Shown here piece after piece: positions 62,407 to 64,000 of a stretch of DNA of 64,000 nt. Both the position numbers and the translations under genes were made by a program. The number at the start of each line of letters is the position of its first letter. Within the stretch, counting starts at the first letter, position 1. A model generated the notes under the pieces. It was given only the letters and a program-made list of their open reading frames with translations, ran no database searches and was not told the DNA's origin. Origin of the DNA: an uncultured Flavobacteriaceae bacterium (GTDB lineage Bacteria; Bacteroidota; Bacteroidia; Flavobacteriales; Flavobacteriaceae). The stretch lies in assembly GCA_947501845.1 (NCBI GenBank), contig CANMXP010000002.1, positions 1-64,000 on the forward strand, written 5' to 3'.

Positions 62407-63000
62407 ATGAATAAAACAATAGGGTTGATACTAATTTCAATCATGTTTAATTTAACAGTTATGGCACAGAAAAAAAAGTACAAAGAAATTAAAATAACAA
62501 ATACAAGTGAGATCATTAATGTATCTGCAGATTCGCTTTGGAGTATTGTCAGAGAATTTCAAGATGTTGGTGTTTGGCTTACAGGTATAGATAAGGCCAT
62601 GGGTTTTGGAGAGCCAGAATTTGAAGGTGCTTCATGTAGCAAAAGAACTTGCCATGTTAATGTTAAAGGATACAACGAGCTACAAGAAAAATTAACACTA
62701 TTTAATGATGACAAAAGAGAACTTGCTTACGAATTAACAGATGGAGGTCCTAGTTTTCTTTTATTTGCTAGCAACCACTGGACCGTTACCAAAATTGGCC
62801 CTAATCAATCCGTATTAAGAATGGATGCCACCATGCACCTTAAAGGATTTATGGGGTTTTTGTTTGGAGGTAAAATAAGAAGAACCGTTGCAAACGGTCT
62901 TCCAGAAGCTTTAAACGAAATAAAAATATATGCTGAAACAGGTCATGTTTCCGAAGAAAAAAAAGCACGTATGGAAAAACTAAAGAAAAAACGGAAATAA
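62407..63000 (+). CDS. Exported SRPBCC-domain protein
   Basis: A 197-residue protein with signal peptide (MNKTIGLILISIMFNLTVMAQ) and a START/Bet-v1-like domain, from ISVSADSLWSIV-type start (NVSADSLWSIVREFQDVGVW) to the long C-terminal helix (RRTVANGLPEALNEIKIYAE), ending in a Lys-rich tail. Such proteins bind hydrophobic ligands. The ATG at 62407 is chosen; the upstream frame holds only the duplicated AraC tail. Probably in the AraC transcript. Confidence 0.85.
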   Translation: MNKTIGLILISIMFNLTVMAQKKKYKEIKITNTSEIINVSADSLWSIVREFQDVGVWLTGIDKAMGFGEPEFEGASCSKRTCHVNVKGYNELQEKLTLFNDDKRELAYELTDGGPSFLLFASNHWTVTKIGPNQSVLRMDATMHLKGFMGFLFGGKIRRTVANGLPEALNEIKIYAETGHVSEEKKARMEKLKKKRK

Positions 63001-63017
63001 CAAGACTAACTCTAAAT

Positions 63018-63051
63018 AATAGCGATTTGGAAGAAAACCTGAATCGCTATT
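63018..63051 (+). terminator. Terminator after the SRPBCC gene
   Basis: AATAGCGATT (63018-63027) and AATCGCTATT (63042-63051) form a 10-bp stem followed by a T run. Confidence 0.88.
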
Positions 63052-63120
63052 TTTATTGATTACCGTTACTATTAATCAATAAAAAAGAATAAACATTTGC
63101 ATATAACCATATTAATTTTT

Positions 63121-64000
63121 TTAAAAATAAAACCCGAAAGTACCTGTAATACCAAATTTTCTTGCATCTGGATTTTGAACTTCATCCAAATAATTCCCTC
63201 TAAAATTAAAATCTATTCTAAAGACTTTAAAAATATTGCCAATCCCTAAACTGTATTCATAATACATTTTATCAGACGGTGCCACCAAAGGAATCTCATT
63301 AGGGTTACCTGTTGTGTTCAATAAAATATTTTCATCAGAGATCTCTCCCCATACACCACGTATACTTACAATCTCGCGAAGATTAAATTTCCTTAAAAAT
63401 GGAATTCTTGAAAATAAGCGTCCGTTAAAATTATGTTCTAAATGTAATGAGGTATAGGTATCGGACACAAACTCGTAAAAATCCAATTGAGAAAAAGTAT
63501 TATAAATAGAAAAATAAGATTGATTTCCTGGGATCACACTTAACAATCCAAGAGGCACTTCCCCAAAAGTTTTCCCTGCCTCTATAGTGGTGGTTAACCT
63601 ACCAAAACCACCTACTTGCCATGGTTGCACATAAGACAACTGTAATTTTGTATAATCGAAATCACTATCTAATATGCTTTTATCTCCCCTACTGACCTGA
63701 GCAAATATACGTGCAAAGCCATCATTAGCTTCACGACGCTCAACGCCAAAACCTGTCATTTTCCGCTTTGGAAAGACAGACACAGATAAGGAAGTTTCAA
63801 ACTGTTTAATTGAAGATTCTACGCCTGTAGGTGTATTATAATCTAAACTAAAAGTAGATGATGCCGACTCTAAAGTCCTATAATTTCCGCCCAATCTAAA
63901 AATAACATTACGCCAGGGTTCTGCTTCAATCGCTAAACTGGTTAAATTTATAGACGTTAATTTGTCATTAGCACTGGTTCCAACAACAGATGAAGATGCT
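63121..64000 (-). CDS. DUF5686 family outer-membrane protein (partial, C-terminal part)
   Basis: The frame is open from the window edge (first whole codon at 63999) to the TAA at 63121, giving the last 292 residues. It has alternating amphipathic strands, GKTFGEVPLGLLSVIPGN, HNFNGRLFSRIPFLRKFNLR and a final GTFGFYF ending in an aromatic residue, as in outer-membrane barrels. The pattern is that of the C-terminal half of DUF5686 proteins, which carry a carboxypeptidase-like regulatory domain in front. The start lies outside. Function is unknown; the family is widespread in Bacteroidota. Confidence 0.88.
   Translation of the reverse strand, partial: ASSSVVGTSANDKLTSINLTSLAIEAEPWRNVIFRLGGNYRTLESASSTFSLDYNTPTGVESSIKQFETSLSVSVFPKRKMTGFGVERREANDGFARIFAQVSRGDKSILDSDFDYTKLQLSYVQPWQVGGFGRLTTTIEAGKTFGEVPLGLLSVIPGNQSYFSIYNTFSQLDFYEFVSDTYTSLHLEHNFNGRLFSRIPFLRKFNLREIVSIRGVWGEISDENILLNTTGNPNEIPLVAPSDKMYYEYSLGIGNIFKVFRIDFNFRGNYLDEVQNPDARKFGITGTFGFYF

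Overview
The window is AT-rich chromosomal DNA from a member of the Flavobacteriaceae (Bacteroidota). The evidence is the gldKLMN and gldBC gliding/type IX secretion genes, an exosortase of the XrtF type with its partner, a HYC_CC_PP protein, a DUF5686 protein, SusC-like TonB receptors, many short Bacteroidota-type lipoprotein signals, and promoters of the TTG-N(18-21)-TAnnTTTG form instead of the sigma-70 consensus. I cannot name the genus from sequence alone.

Layout. 1-0.7 kb: tail of an ISAon1-like transposase, an initiator tRNA with its own promoter and terminator, and a small CPXCG zinc-ribbon gene broken by a 2-base frameshift. 0.7-5.6 kb: a secreted leucine-rich-repeat protein, an ABC-F ATPase, a DUF983 protein, a repeat-filled gap and an FAD oxidoreductase. 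5.7-16 kb: gldK-L-M-N preceded by an arginase-fold protein that has lost its metal ligands, topA, and two tandem membrane paralogues, all on the minus strand. 16-18.5 kb: three lipoproteins. 18.6-26.1 kb: miaB, a sigma-54 activator, lptE, secG, groES and groEL; a good sigma-54 promoter lies in front of groES. 26-36.9 kb: the accessory region, with a CsgG-TPR-SH3 protein, a TPR sensor kinase and its response regulator, and a three-gene set encoding a FlgO/TolB_N-like TPR protein, a 1188-residue CHAT protease-STAND ATPase-TPR protein and a small unknown protein. 37-42.9 kb: a class A2 beta-lactamase coupled to a lipoprotein, then a heavy-metal uptake/handling set (two HMA proteins, TonB receptor, HYC_CC_PP protein). 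42.9-52.6 kb: exosortase F pair, a free-methionine-sulfoxide-reductase-like GAF protein, purH, and the complete mreB-mreC-mreD-mrdA-rodA cell-shape operon followed by a lipoprotein-type peptide deformylase. 52.7-58.5 kb: secreted esterase, gldC-gldB, nadE, an orphan response regulator with Glu at the phosphorylation site, and dnaG lacking the zinc ligands. 58.5-64 kb: secreted unknown, an ArsR-CBU_0592-proline dehydrogenase set, an AraC regulator with a SRPBCC protein, and the 3' end of a DUF5686 gene.

How the genes fit together. Most of the window is conserved flavobacterial core: motility/secretion machinery, envelope growth, folding, nucleotide and NAD synthesis. The best candidate for an undescribed system is the 31.4-36.9 kb operon. 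Its large protein joins an N-terminal caspase-like CHAT protease (His176, Cys224), a Walker A/B STAND ATPase and C-terminal TPRs, which is the architecture of bacterial NLR-like defence or regulated-proteolysis proteins. It has an uncharacterised TPR partner upstream, a small protein downstream, and in-phase 9-bp repeats before the first gene. Its function is inferred only from architecture.
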